DNA of 64,000 bases. Origin: SM23-73-3 sp964580215 (GTDB lineage: Bacteria > Zixibacteria > MSB-5A5 > SM1-73). Positions 1 to 8,066 of this stretch are shown here, in pieces; the stretch's first letter is position 1, and the number at the start of each line of letters is the position of its first letter. The stretch is taken from positions 1 to 64,000 of the forward strand of contig CAZOJT010000001.1 of NCBI GenBank assembly GCA_964580215.1, read 5' to 3'. Made by a program: the position numbers and the translations under genes. Under the pieces are notes generated by a model, which saw only the letters and a list, made by a program, of their open reading frames with translations, was not told the origin of the DNA and did not search any database.

Positions 1-134
1 ATGCCTCCGTTATCATCAACAACAAAAAACCAACACGTTTTTTCCATTAACCCTCTTTTTTTGATTCCACTCTTGTTTGACAATTTATTATCTGTCGATC
101 ATCCTGGCAAGCATAAAATAAGGTGAGATTACAC

Positions 135-168
135 ATTCCAGAACCTAACTTAAGTTAGGTTCTGGAAT
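135..168. repeat. Perfect 34-bp palindrome centred on TTAA
   Basis: The 15-bp arms (ATTCCAGAACCTAAC and its complement) flank a central TTAA with no mismatch. The same core, CCTAAC-TTAA-GTTAGG, recurs at 30971-31004 and, split by an insertion, at 34901-35084. Here there is no T-run on either side, so a terminator role is not supported at this copy. Confidence 0.85.
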
Positions 169-220
169 CCTGTTTATATCGCAGTTTGCCCGTTATCCAT
201 AAAAAAACGCACGTTTTCTC

Positions 221-249
221 TTGCTCTTTTGGTTAAATGAGTATATAAT
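221..249 (+). promoter_or_regulatory. Candidate sigma-70 promoter for pepF
   Basis: TTGCTC (221-226) and TATAAT (244-249) are separated by 17 bp. This places the start site near 256, about 38 bases before the pepF start codon. Seen by inspection only. Confidence 0.55.
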
Positions 250-293
250 AAGATTCATGATTTGGACTGTCACCCTAATTTAAGGAGGAGAGG

Positions 294-2174
294 ATGAAGA
301 AGGCATGTAAGGTTTTCTTGTGGACATGGGTTTTGGTGATTTTTGTTTTTGGTTCTGCATTGGGTCAATCTCAGGTCAAGAAAATCCCTCAACGTTCGGA
401 GATACCTGATAAATACAAATGGAGGTTGGAGGACATCTACCCCACAGATTCTCTGTGGGAATACGATTTCTCCCGGGTGGAGGCTCTTCTGCCAGAAATG
501 GAAAAGTTCAAAGGACGTCTGGCAGAGTCGGGAAAGACTCTTTTGGATTGCTTGGTTATGCAGGACAGCATCTGGAACATCATGGATCGGATGTATGTGT
601 ATGCCTATATGAAGCTGGATGAGGATACCCGCATCTCCAAATATCAGGAGCTATCCGACCGCTCCGCCAGCCTGGCTAATAAAGTCAGTCAGGCGGTCTC
701 CTTCATCGATCCGGAGATTTTAAGCATTCCCTCAAGCAGCCTGGACGATTTGATGGAACAAGAAAAGGGACTGGCACTATACGGACATTATATCGATAAC
801 ATCATAAGAAAAAGGGCACATACCCTCTCTGCCCCGGAGGAAGAGCTTCTGGCGCAGGTTGGAAACATAGCCCGCATTCCCCGAACCATATTCACCATGA
901 TGGATGATGCTGATATCAAATTTCCTTTCATCAAAGATGAGGAGGGAAACGAGGTTCAACTCACCAGGCAGCGGTATTCTAAATTCCTGGAATCTACCGA
1001 CCGCCGGGTGAGAAAGGACGCCATGGATGGATATAGTCAGGCTTACCTGGGTTATCTTAACACCCTGGGAGTTACTTTAGCCGGAAGCATAAATAAAGAT
1101 ATCTTTTACGCCAAAGCGCAAAAATACAATTCCTGTCTTGAAGCCGCACTTCATCATGATAATATTCCGGTAGAGGTGTTTAATAATCTGGTCAAAACGG
1201 TGAACGACAACTTAGAGCCGATCCATCGATATGTCAGCCTGCGGAAAAAGGTTATGAATTTGGACGAATTACACAAATACGATCTATGGGTTCCTCTGGT
1301 GCCGGAAGCTAAGATGGAGATCCCTTACGACTCAGCCGTAACCATTGTCCTGAAAGCAGTGAAGCCTATGGGCAAAAAGTATGTCAATGAGTTGAAGGAA
1401 GGTTTTGGTTCTGGATGGGTGGATGTATATGAAACTGAAGGTAAAGGCAGTGGTGCTTATTCCTGGGGAGCCTATTCCACTCACCCTTATATGCTTTTAA
1501 ATTACAACAACACCCTGAATAATGTCTTTACCGTGGCGCACGAAATGGGGCACAACATGCATGGATTGTATTCACGCCGAAAGCAACCATATATCTATTC
1601 CGGGCATTCCATATTTGTGGCAGAGGTAGCCTCAATAACCAACGAGATGCTTCTGATGGACTATCTGCTCAAAAACACACAGGATAAAGCTCAAAAACTT
1701 TATCTGCTGAATTATTACGTTGAGATGATACAGGGAACTTTTTACACCCAGGTGATGTTTGCCGAATTCGAAAAGGAAGCCCACGAAAAGGCGGAAGCCG
1801 GAGAGGCACTCTCTGCCTCATCTCTAAGAGAAATCTATCGAAATATATATAAGAAATACCACGGACAGGATCTGGTAGTGGATTCACTGGATGACCTCTC
1901 TTGTCTGCGAATTTCACATTTTTATAGAAACTTCTATGTGTATCAATACGCCACCAGCCTTGCCGCCGCTTCCGCTTTCTCCCGAAAGATATCAGCCGGC
2001 GACAAAGAAGCTTTGAAGAGATACATTGAGCTTTTGGAATCAGGCGAATCAGACTATCCCATAGATCTTCTCAAAAAAGCAGGCGTGGACATGACCTCAC
2101 CTGAGCCGGTAAACGCAACCGTAGAGCTTTTCGCTGAGTTGGTTAATCAGATGGAGAAACTCCTGATAGAGTAA
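294..2174 (+). CDS. pepF: Secreted oligoendopeptidase F (M3 family zinc peptidase)
   Basis: This is a thimet-type zinc endopeptidase that cleaves oligopeptides. The N-terminus (about residues 1-25) is a typical signal peptide, a hydrophobic stretch ending in a GSALGQ-type cleavage region, so the enzyme is probably periplasmic or secreted rather than cytosolic like the classical PepF. The zinc motif HEMGH is at residues 416-420, and a downstream Glu (about 444, in VAEVAS) fits the third ligand. The length of 626 residues is normal for the family. The start is fixed by AAGGAGGAG at 282-290 just before the ATG. It stands alone: upstream is a candidate promoter, downstream a decayed IS. Family assignment is secure; substrate and export are inferred. 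Confidence 0.93.
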   Translation: MKKACKVFLWTWVLVIFVFGSALGQSQVKKIPQRSEIPDKYKWRLEDIYPTDSLWEYDFSRVEALLPEMEKFKGRLAESGKTLLDCLVMQDSIWNIMDRMYVYAYMKLDEDTRISKYQELSDRSASLANKVSQAVSFIDPEILSIPSSSLDDLMEQEKGLALYGHYIDNIIRKRAHTLSAPEEELLAQVGNIARIPRTIFTMMDDADIKFPFIKDEEGNEVQLTRQRYSKFLESTDRRVRKDAMDGYSQAYLGYLNTLGVTLAGSINKDIFYAKAQKYNSCLEAALHHDNIPVEVFNNLVKTVNDNLEPIHRYVSLRKKVMNLDELHKYDLWVPLVPEAKMEIPYDSAVTIVLKAVKPMGKKYVNELKEGFGSGWVDVYETEGKGSGAYSWGAYSTHPYMLLNYNNTLNNVFTVAHEMGHNMHGLYSRRKQPYIYSGHSIFVAEVASITNEMLLMDYLLKNTQDKAQKLYLLNYYVEMIQGTFYTQVMFAEFEKEAHEKAEAGEALSASSLREIYRNIYKKYHGQDLVVDSLDDLSCLRISHFYRNFYVYQYATSLAAASAFSRKISAGDKEALKRYIELLESGESDYPIDLLKKAGVDMTSPEPVNATVELFAELVNQMEKLLIE

Positions 2175-2193
2175 TTATTCTCAATTTCTTTTC

Positions 2194-3031
2194 TAGTGTC
2201 TTGTAACATAAATGTCTTGACAATTTAGATTAAATATGTCGTACTGAGGGTATGAAAACGATACCCTCACCAATCTCTCTATCCAATGCTGAGCGACAAG
2301 AGTTGGAAAGAAGAGCAAAAACCAGAAATTTGCCGCATTAGAAATAACCAGCGGCTCTGTCATAGACAGATCCGCCTACGGCGGAAAAGTCATCGCAAAA
2401 TGTCAACCCAAGCATCGTCATCAAGAATTTTTGAAATTCCTAAAGTTACTAATAGGAGCAGGAAACAGTTTACATCTTATTATTCGTATGAATGTGCGTA
2501 TGCACTCATACGAGCTTCGCATTGATTTTTTCTCCCACACCTGTTTTGGGCTTGACTTGAAATTCGTATGAATGCATACGCATCCCCCCTTCCCCCCTTT
2601 TTCTAAAGGGGGGATGTAAACAATTATATGCTCCCCTTAATAATAGATAAACAGACCCCAAATGAATTAGACCTCCATTTGGTTGTTGACAATTACGGTA
2701 CCCATAAACATCAGAAAGTAAAAAACTGGCTACAACGACATTCGCGCTTTCATCTTCATTTCACTCCAACCGGCTCGTCCTAGTTAAATCAAATTGAAAT
2801 CTGGTTTGGAATTCTTACTTTCCGCAGGATCCATAGGGCCAGACGCATTCGCCGTGAAACCTTCAGAGGTGTCAAGGAACTCATAGATGCCATTGAAAAA
2901 TACATTGAAGCCAATAATCCGAATTTGGATCCTGCGGATAAGAATCCGAAACCATTTATATGGACAAAAACCGCAGATGAAATTCTTACCAAGTTACACA
3001 ATTGTAAAGATACTTCAGTTGCAAGACACTA
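2194..3031 (+). mobile_element. Degenerate IS630-family insertion sequence with TIRs and TA duplication
   Basis: Imperfect terminal inverted repeats begin GTGTCTTGtAAC at 2196 and end GTTgCAAGACAC at 3029. Each is flanked by TA (2194-2195 and 3030-3031), the target duplication of IS630/Tc1 elements. Between them lie recognisable but broken IS630 transposase segments. The element is about 0.83 kb, some of which is foreign inserted DNA, so it is shorter than an intact IS630 (about 1.1 kb) and certainly inactive. Confidence 0.85.
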
Positions 3032-3032
3032 G
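2252..3032 (+). pseudogene. Broken IS630 transposase
   Basis: Pieces in three reading frames match IS630 transposases. The N-terminus (ATG at 2252) carries the NAERQELERRAKTRNLPH motif and then stops. A core piece reads GKVIAKCQPKHRHQEFLKFL (about 2383-2445). After an intervening repeat, the catalytic stretch ELDLHLVVDNYGTHKH and HFTPTGSS-stop-LNQIE resumes near 2640. A C-terminal part follows (ETFRGVKELIDAIEKYIEANNP, then WTKTADEIL). It has several stop codons and frame changes, and two short inverted copies of TCCGCAGGATCC at about 2821-2832 and 2925-2936. The Asp of VDNYG and Glu of LNQIE belong to the DDE triad. Confidence 0.85.
2455..2637. repeat. MITE-like repeat inserted in the IS630 transposase
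   Basis: About 180 bp separates the transposase core halves. The block has inverted ends: GGAGCA...GTTTACATC on the left and the complement GATGTAAAC...TGCTCC on the right. Inside are two CGTATG hairpins (2485-2512 and 2565-2580) and a run of C then G bases (2582-2614). A related block in reverse order lies at 43941-44024. Boundaries are approximate; the inverted ends are seen directly. Confidence 0.6.
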
Positions 3033-3483
3033 GTCTTACATTTTGAAAACGAATGAACACATCAAATCTCCCTATTACCCTCGTTGTCCTTGATTTAGAT
3101 CTGATTTATTGATTCTATTTTATACAATCTTTTCCTATCTGTAAAGACATTTATTACGGGATTTTCCAATTCTTTACCCCCAGGTTCGTTAACCGCAAAC
3201 AGGATTATTTGAATTTTGCTCAGGCTCAGTTTGTATTCGTCACCAGGCGTGGAAATAAGTCTCTTATTCCATTGACAATAGCTATCGTTTATTTTATCTT
3301 TCGATTTGAAATGACGTCACCGTCTTACATGTTGAAGATTAGTGTGTTTAAAGAAAAGAAGGCGAAGATACTGAAGGTTCTTAGACTCAATTTGCGTAAA
3401 ATCTAAAGACCACCAACAGTTAAGACGAATCAAAAGATGAGTGCCAAGAAGTTCTAGGCTAATTAACGCAAAAGAGCATCATC
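3033..3483. other. Gene-free stretch upstream of the YfhO-like gene
   Basis: AT-rich DNA with no ORF that I can support. A 65-codon ORF at 3209-3406 has no ribosome site and no recognisable sequence. A promoter candidate for the following gene lies at 3272-3300. Confidence 0.5.
3272..3300 (+). promoter_or_regulatory. Candidate sigma-70 promoter for the YfhO-like gene
   Basis: TTGACA (3272-3277), a 17-bp spacer and TATCTT (3295-3300). The inferred start site near 3307 leaves a leader of about 175 bases before the ATG at 3484. Confidence 0.45.
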
Positions 3484-6072
3484 ATGATGAAGAAGAAGAA
3501 AGACAAAAAGAAAAAGTACGAAGAGGTGGGAAAGAAGGAGAAGAAAAAGCTTGAACAACCAAAGTTTCCTTCATACTTGCAGAAGAAAGTGAAGAAGAAA
3601 AAGCCTGAAAAGCTAAAGCTTCCTGGTTTCGATTTGGCCAAACCACAAAAGTTTTCGCCATATTTGCCGGTAACATTATTTTTTGTTTTGACAATCATCC
3701 TCTTCTCCAAATTTATTTTCTCCGGACAGATGCTCTATGGGACTGATGCCATGAGTGCCGGAGTTTTCTTCCGCAGCTTCTACGCCAATTTCTGGAGAAC
3801 TTATCATACCATGCCTCTTTGGGAACCTTACATTCATGGAGGGATGCCCTTTGTGGACGCCATGCACGGTGACATTTTTTATCCGGCAACGGTGTTAAAG
3901 TTCTTTCTTCCAGTCACCTACGCCATGGGCTTAAAGCTGGTTTTGCACGTCTTTCTGGCGGGGATATTTATGTTTTACTTTTTAAGGGGTCTAAATCTGA
4001 GATCAGAAGTCTCCCTTTTAGGCGGAATGCTTTACATGTTTTCCCCTTGTCTGGTCTCTTTAGTTTATCCAGGTCATGATGGCAAGATGTTTGTGATGGC
4101 GCTTTTCCCTTTGGCTTTCTTGATTCTTCATCGGGCTTGCAGAAGTGGACGACTGTTTCACTTTCTCCTTTTCAGTTTGGCCTTCACCCTGCTCATTTTT
4201 TCTGCTCATATGCAGATGGCCTATTTTGCCTGTTGGGGATTGGGTTTGTTCTTTTTGTTCCAGCTTTGGAACATTTATCGAAAGGGGAACAAAAAAATTC
4301 TCAAATATATTGCGTATTTTGTGATCTCCATCATCCTGGGTTTTTCCATCTCCATGGTTCAACTGATTTCCCCTTATCTTTATCTCAAGACCCATTCTAT
4401 GCGCACCATGCACACAGACGAAAAGGGAGGATACGAATATGCCAGCTCCTGGTCTATGAATTTGGAGGAGGCAGCTTCGGAGATCGTTCCGGAATTTTGT
4501 GGAGACAACATTCACACCCAGGGAAATTTCTACTGGGGGCGGAATCCCTTCAAGCTGAATAGCGAGTATATTGGACTTTTTGCCATTTTCTTGGCGGTGG
4601 TGACCATTATTTACCGACGCAACCGCTTAATCTGGTTTTTCACCGGGTTAGGTGCTTTAGCTTTTGTTTACGCTTTAGGGGGGACGACTCCGTTTTTTAG
4701 AATCTTTTATCATTTAGTTCCCGGAGTCAAAAACTTCCGGGGACCCAGCATGATAAATTTTCTGTTCTGTTTCTCTGCGGTAACCATCGCCATGTTGGGT
4801 TTGCAAAACTATTTTAAGTTAAAAGACGATCCAGATGAGGCTAAGAAATTTCTCAAGATAGCTCTCATTTTTGCAATAGCTTATTCAGGTCTAACAATTT
4901 TAATAACCCTATTAGGTAAATCATTCTTTGATCTCTGGATTGCCATGCTCTACAGCGGAATCGAACCAGCAAAAAAGGTTGCCTTACAGCTTAATATTCC
5001 CAGGATCATTGGTGGACTGTGGATCTCCGCTTTTCTTCTGTGGCTGGGTTACGGCGTCTTACGACTATATTTAAAGGGAGCTTTAAAGCAAGGTCTGGTT
5101 GTGGGAGCTTTAGCAGTTATAGCTTTAGTCGATCTTTTTCGGTTCGACTCCCGCTTTATCACAGTTGTCGATCCCAGCCAATTCTACGGAAAATCTTTCG
5201 CCTCTCGTTCCATCATCGCTGTCGATCCCAGCCAATCCTACGGAAAATCCTCGGTGGTCGATTTTCTCCAAGAGAAACAGAAGGAGGAGCCCTTCCGAGT
5301 TTTCATGCTTCCGGAAAGCTACCCGGATAACTACTTGGCCCTATATGGGATTGAGGAGGTGTCACTTACCGCCATGCATGGTAACCACTTGCGCATTTAC
5401 GACGAGTTTGTTGGACGCCATGAAAAAAAACCCAATCTCACTCATCCGAATTTCATGAACCTACTGAACGTCAAATACTTGCTTAGTCCTTCTCCGCTGA
5501 ATACTCCTTGGACCAAACAGGTTTTTGAAGCTGAAGGAATATATGTTTATCAGAATCTTAATTATCTTCCTCGGGCATTTCCGGTATATTCCTGGGAAGT
5601 GGAGAAGGATGAGGCAAAAATTCTTTCGCATTTGAAAAACCCGCAATTTGACGTTCGGAAGAAAATCCTCTTAACCAAGATACCTCCAAATATTGGGCCT
5701 GACACTACGGAGATTCCTTCTGACCGTATTATTCCAGCTAAAGTGTATGATAACAAAATAAACAGTTTTAAAGTGGATGTGCAAATGCAAAAGGCTGGTT
5801 TTCTTTTGTTAAGCGAAAACTATTATCCTGCCTGGGAAGCTTATGTGGATGGTAAAGAGACCAAAATCTATCGGGCAAATTATCTTTTCAGAGCGGTATA
5901 TCTGGACAAAGGCAGGCATGAAGTGAAGTTTGTTTACGATTCAGCTCCTTATAAAATCGGAAAGGCATTTACTTTGTTTTCATCCTTGTTGGTATTGTGT
6001 ATATTTGGTTTTTATTTGATAAAAGGATATGTTTCCAAAAAGGCTATTCACAACTCAAGATCGATAAAATAG
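3484..6072 (+). CDS. YfhO-family polytopic membrane protein
   Basis: A large inner-membrane protein of the YfhO family (related to GT-C type enzymes, linked to glycosylation of cell-wall polymers). The N-terminus is about 60 residues rich in Lys. Membrane segments follow, with the family signature MLYGTDAMSAG...MPLWEPYIHGGMPFVDAMHGD near residues 80-130. A soluble C-terminal part (about 600-820) contains the LLSENYYPAWEAYVDGKE beta-domain seen in this family, and the protein ends in a last TM helix. There is no clear ribosome site before ATG 3484, so the start is less certain. It lies two bases upstream of a DPM1-like glycosyltransferase, which suggests lipid-linked sugar donor supply. An internal 54-bp in-frame duplication is described separately. 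Confidence 0.85.
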   Translation: MMKKKKDKKKKYEEVGKKEKKKLEQPKFPSYLQKKVKKKKPEKLKLPGFDLAKPQKFSPYLPVTLFFVLTIILFSKFIFSGQMLYGTDAMSAGVFFRSFYANFWRTYHTMPLWEPYIHGGMPFVDAMHGDIFYPATVLKFFLPVTYAMGLKLVLHVFLAGIFMFYFLRGLNLRSEVSLLGGMLYMFSPCLVSLVYPGHDGKMFVMALFPLAFLILHRACRSGRLFHFLLFSLAFTLLIFSAHMQMAYFACWGLGLFFLFQLWNIYRKGNKKILKYIAYFVISIILGFSISMVQLISPYLYLKTHSMRTMHTDEKGGYEYASSWSMNLEEAASEIVPEFCGDNIHTQGNFYWGRNPFKLNSEYIGLFAIFLAVVTIIYRRNRLIWFFTGLGALAFVYALGGTTPFFRIFYHLVPGVKNFRGPSMINFLFCFSAVTIAMLGLQNYFKLKDDPDEAKKFLKIALIFAIAYSGLTILITLLGKSFFDLWIAMLYSGIEPAKKVALQLNIPRIIGGLWISAFLLWLGYGVLRLYLKGALKQGLVVGALAVIALVDLFRFDSRFITVVDPSQFYGKSFASRSIIAVDPSQSYGKSSVVDFLQEKQKEEPFRVFMLPESYPDNYLALYGIEEVSLTAMHGNHLRIYDEFVGRHEKKPNLTHPNFMNLLNVKYLLSPSPLNTPWTKQVFEAEGIYVYQNLNYLPRAFPVYSWEVEKDEAKILSHLKNPQFDVRKKILLTKIPPNIGPDTTEIPSDRIIPAKVYDNKINSFKVDVQMQKAGFLLLSENYYPAWEAYVDGKETKIYRANYLFRAVYLDKGRHEVKFVYDSAPYKIGKAFTLFSSLLVLCIFGFYLIKGYVSKKAIHNSRSIK
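5167..5274 (+). repeat. In-frame 54-bp tandem duplication in the YfhO-like gene
   Basis: Two 54-bp units start at 5167 and 5221. Each begins GTCGATCCCAGCCAAT and encodes VDPSQ(F/S)YGKS. Identity is high over the first 34 bases and falls off afterwards. It adds 18 codons without breaking the frame. Confidence 0.8.
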
Positions 6073-6074
6073 AG

Positions 6075-6788
6075 ATGAAGACTCTGGTGATCATCCCTAC
6101 ATATAATGAACGGGAAAACATTGGGAGAATCGTTCCTCTGGTTTTAGAAAAGGACCCATCCATCCATGTTTTGATCGTGGACGATGGCTCCCCGGATGGC
6201 ACCGGTCAGATCGCTGATGGTATGGCAAAAGAGAGTGATCGCATCTTTGTGATTCACCGCCAAAACAAAAGTGGGCTGGGAACCGCTTACATAACCGGGT
6301 TTAAATTTGCTCTAAAAAAAAGCTATGACTTAGTATTTGAGATGGATTGCGACTTCTCTCACGACCCGAAATATATTCCTCATTTTCTGGAGGCTATCCG
6401 GGATGCGGATTTGGTCTTAGGATCAAGATACATAAGCGGAGTGAATGTAATCAACTGGCCCATGTCCCGACTGCTCCTCTCCTATTATGCTAACGTCTAC
6501 TCCCGGATCATCACCGGTCTTCCGGTCAAGGATGCCACCGGCGGGTTCAAATGTTACCGGCGGGAGGTTCTGGAGACTGTCGACTTGGATAAGGTTAGAT
6601 CCAATGGATATTCCTTTCAGATAGAGATGAGCTTCCGCGCCTGGAAAAAGGGATTCCAAATAAAGGAGATACCAATCGTATTTGAGGATAGGAAGTTGGG
6701 TCAGTCCAAGATGTCCAAAAGGATCGTGAGGGAAGCTGTCTGGATGGTGTGGAAATTGAGGCTTTGGAGTCTTCTGGGTAAATTGTGA
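6075..6788 (+). CDS. Dolichyl/polyprenyl-phosphate mannose synthase-like GT2
   Basis: A GT2 enzyme of the DPM1/polyprenol-phosphate hexose synthase type. It is expected to transfer a sugar from a nucleotide donor to polyprenyl phosphate on the inner face of the membrane. It begins with PTYNERENIG, then VDDGSPDGT and the metal-binding EMDCDFSHDP, GSRYISG and GFKCYRR, all typical of the family. The ATG at 6075 is chosen because the conserved domain begins there, two bases after the YfhO stop; upstream in-frame starts would overlap that gene by 75 bases. It has 237 residues with no C-terminal TM domain, as in the short DPM1 class. The likely role is to supply a lipid-linked sugar to the preceding GT-C-like protein. 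Confidence 0.9.
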   Translation: MKTLVIIPTYNERENIGRIVPLVLEKDPSIHVLIVDDGSPDGTGQIADGMAKESDRIFVIHRQNKSGLGTAYITGFKFALKKSYDLVFEMDCDFSHDPKYIPHFLEAIRDADLVLGSRYISGVNVINWPMSRLLLSYYANVYSRIITGLPVKDATGGFKCYRREVLETVDLDKVRSNGYSFQIEMSFRAWKKGFQIKEIPIVFEDRKLGQSKMSKRIVREAVWMVWKLRLWSLLGKL

Positions 6789-6798
6789 TTTGAAACTG

Positions 6799-6851
6799 GA
6801 CCTCTCCCTCTATCTCCCTACACTTGGTGGAGGGGGAGCTGAAGGGGATGA
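6799..6851. repeat. C-rich/G-rich hairpin repeat at a gene start
   Basis: ACCTCTCCCTCTATCTCCCT is followed by a G-rich complement ending GGGGATGAG. It belongs to the same hairpin family as 7765-7873, 14919-14975, 42461-42535, 47215-47295 and 48305-48353. It lies inside the apparent ORF of the next gene and makes a false N-terminal extension. Confidence 0.65.
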
Positions 6852-6864
6852 GTTCAAAAGATTC

Positions 6865-7752
6865 ATGGTGTTTTCCTTTGAGCCAGACATAGACCTTTCC
6901 ATCATCATAGTTAACTACAATGTGAAGGACCTGTTAAGAAAATGTCTGAACTCGATTTTTGATTTTCAAAAAGATTTGAGTTTTGAGGTGTTGGTGATAG
7001 ATAATAACTCTGAGGATCGAAGCACCAGGATGCTCAAAGAGGATTTTGGTCAGGTTAAGCTTTTGGAAAACAAACGAAATGTGGGTTTCTCTGTTGCCTG
7101 CAATCAGGGTATAAAAAAGAGCCGGGGTCGGTATATTTTGCTTTTGAATCCAGACACGGAATTTACCTCTGGAGGAATTAATAAGATAGTTGAGTTTATG
7201 GATGCCCATCCTCAGGTAGGAGTTTGCGGCCCCAAAATGATAGATTCGGAAGGTAGGGTTCATTTCTCCTGTCGGTCATTCCCCTCTTACCTGACCGCCA
7301 TCTCCTCCAGTCAATCCATCTTAAACAGGCTTTTTCCTCGCAATCCATTGTCAAGAAAATATCTTCTAAAAGATCAAAATCGAAGCCAGGAAAGAAAGGT
7401 GGATTGGGTGTCCGGCTCATGTCTTATGACGAAAAGAGGAGTGTTTGAGAAAATCGGGCTTTTAGATGAGCGATTTTTTATGTATGTTGAGGATGTGGAT
7501 TTCTGCTACCGGGCTAAAAACGCGGGCTTTTCGGTTTATTATTTTCCGAATGTGGAGATCATTCACCACATTGGCAAAAGCACAGAAAAAAGAAAACTCA
7601 AGATGTTGGTGGAACACCATCGGAGTATGTATTATTTTTATCGAAAGCACCACCATCCCAATGTTATCTTGAAGGCGATTGTTTTTCTTAGCATCTGGAT
7701 TCGCCTGTGGTTTACCATCTGGACAAGTTTTCTGGTAACAAACAAAAAATGA
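6865..7752 (+). CDS. GT2 glycosyltransferase, rhamnosyltransferase (WbbL)-like
   Basis: A GT2 enzyme of the WbbL/rhamnosyltransferase type. Visible motifs are DLSIIIVNYNVKDLL at the N-terminus, VIDNNSEDRS (nucleotide-binding), LLLNPDTEF (DxD-like) and the acceptor region DWVSGSCLMTKRGVFEKIGLLDERFFMYVEDVDFCYR, a hallmark of this subfamily. A C-terminal helix at about 275-295 may touch the membrane. The frame is open back to a TTG at 6790, but codons 6790-6850 derive from an intergenic hairpin repeat, so I place the start at ATG 6865 (295 residues). The DPM1-like gene is immediately upstream, so co-transcription is likely. Confidence 0.87.
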   Translation: MVFSFEPDIDLSIIIVNYNVKDLLRKCLNSIFDFQKDLSFEVLVIDNNSEDRSTRMLKEDFGQVKLLENKRNVGFSVACNQGIKKSRGRYILLLNPDTEFTSGGINKIVEFMDAHPQVGVCGPKMIDSEGRVHFSCRSFPSYLTAISSSQSILNRLFPRNPLSRKYLLKDQNRSQERKVDWVSGSCLMTKRGVFEKIGLLDERFFMYVEDVDFCYRAKNAGFSVYYFPNVEIIHHIGKSTEKRKLKMLVEHHRSMYYFYRKHHHPNVILKAIVFLSIWIRLWFTIWTSFLVTNKK

Positions 7753-7764
7753 TGCATTGAAATG

Positions 7765-7873
7765 ACCTCACCCCCCGTGCTCTTCAGGGTGAACCCCTCT
7801 CCATTTTACGATTCGACTTCGCTCACCGTCCTGAGCCTGTCGAAGGATGGAGAGGGGGAAAAAGAGGTGAGGT
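7765..7873. repeat. Compound intergenic hairpin repeat
   Basis: This occupies the middle of a 314-base gene-free gap. The outer arms ACCTCACC and its complement AGGTGAGGT enclose a C-rich/G-rich pair (CCCCTCTCCAT ... ATGGAGAGGGGG). The loop carries a GACTTCGCTCACCGTCCTGA-type repeat. A G/C-rich stretch with GCGGGGTA...TACCCCGC lies further on, at about 7962-7982. No terminator T-run was seen. Confidence 0.6.
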
Positions 7874-8066
7874 ACAAAAACAAAAACTTTTTGTTCTTAA
7901 TGGAAAGAAATTAGTTTACAAATGGTTGTATAATTCTATTTTGAACCCGTTACCCGTTGTTGCGGGGTACCCCTACCCCGCAACATCTCTGGTTCGGGGT
8001 GAGGGCAGTCCAAACCAACGATGAGTCTTTCTTGAACTTTTAGATTCAGAAGACTTTTATTAAAAG

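Noticed and set aside
3209..3406. 65-codon ORF upstream of the YfhO-like gene
   Set aside because: No start signal, no family match by eye, and the promoter candidate for the next gene lies within it.
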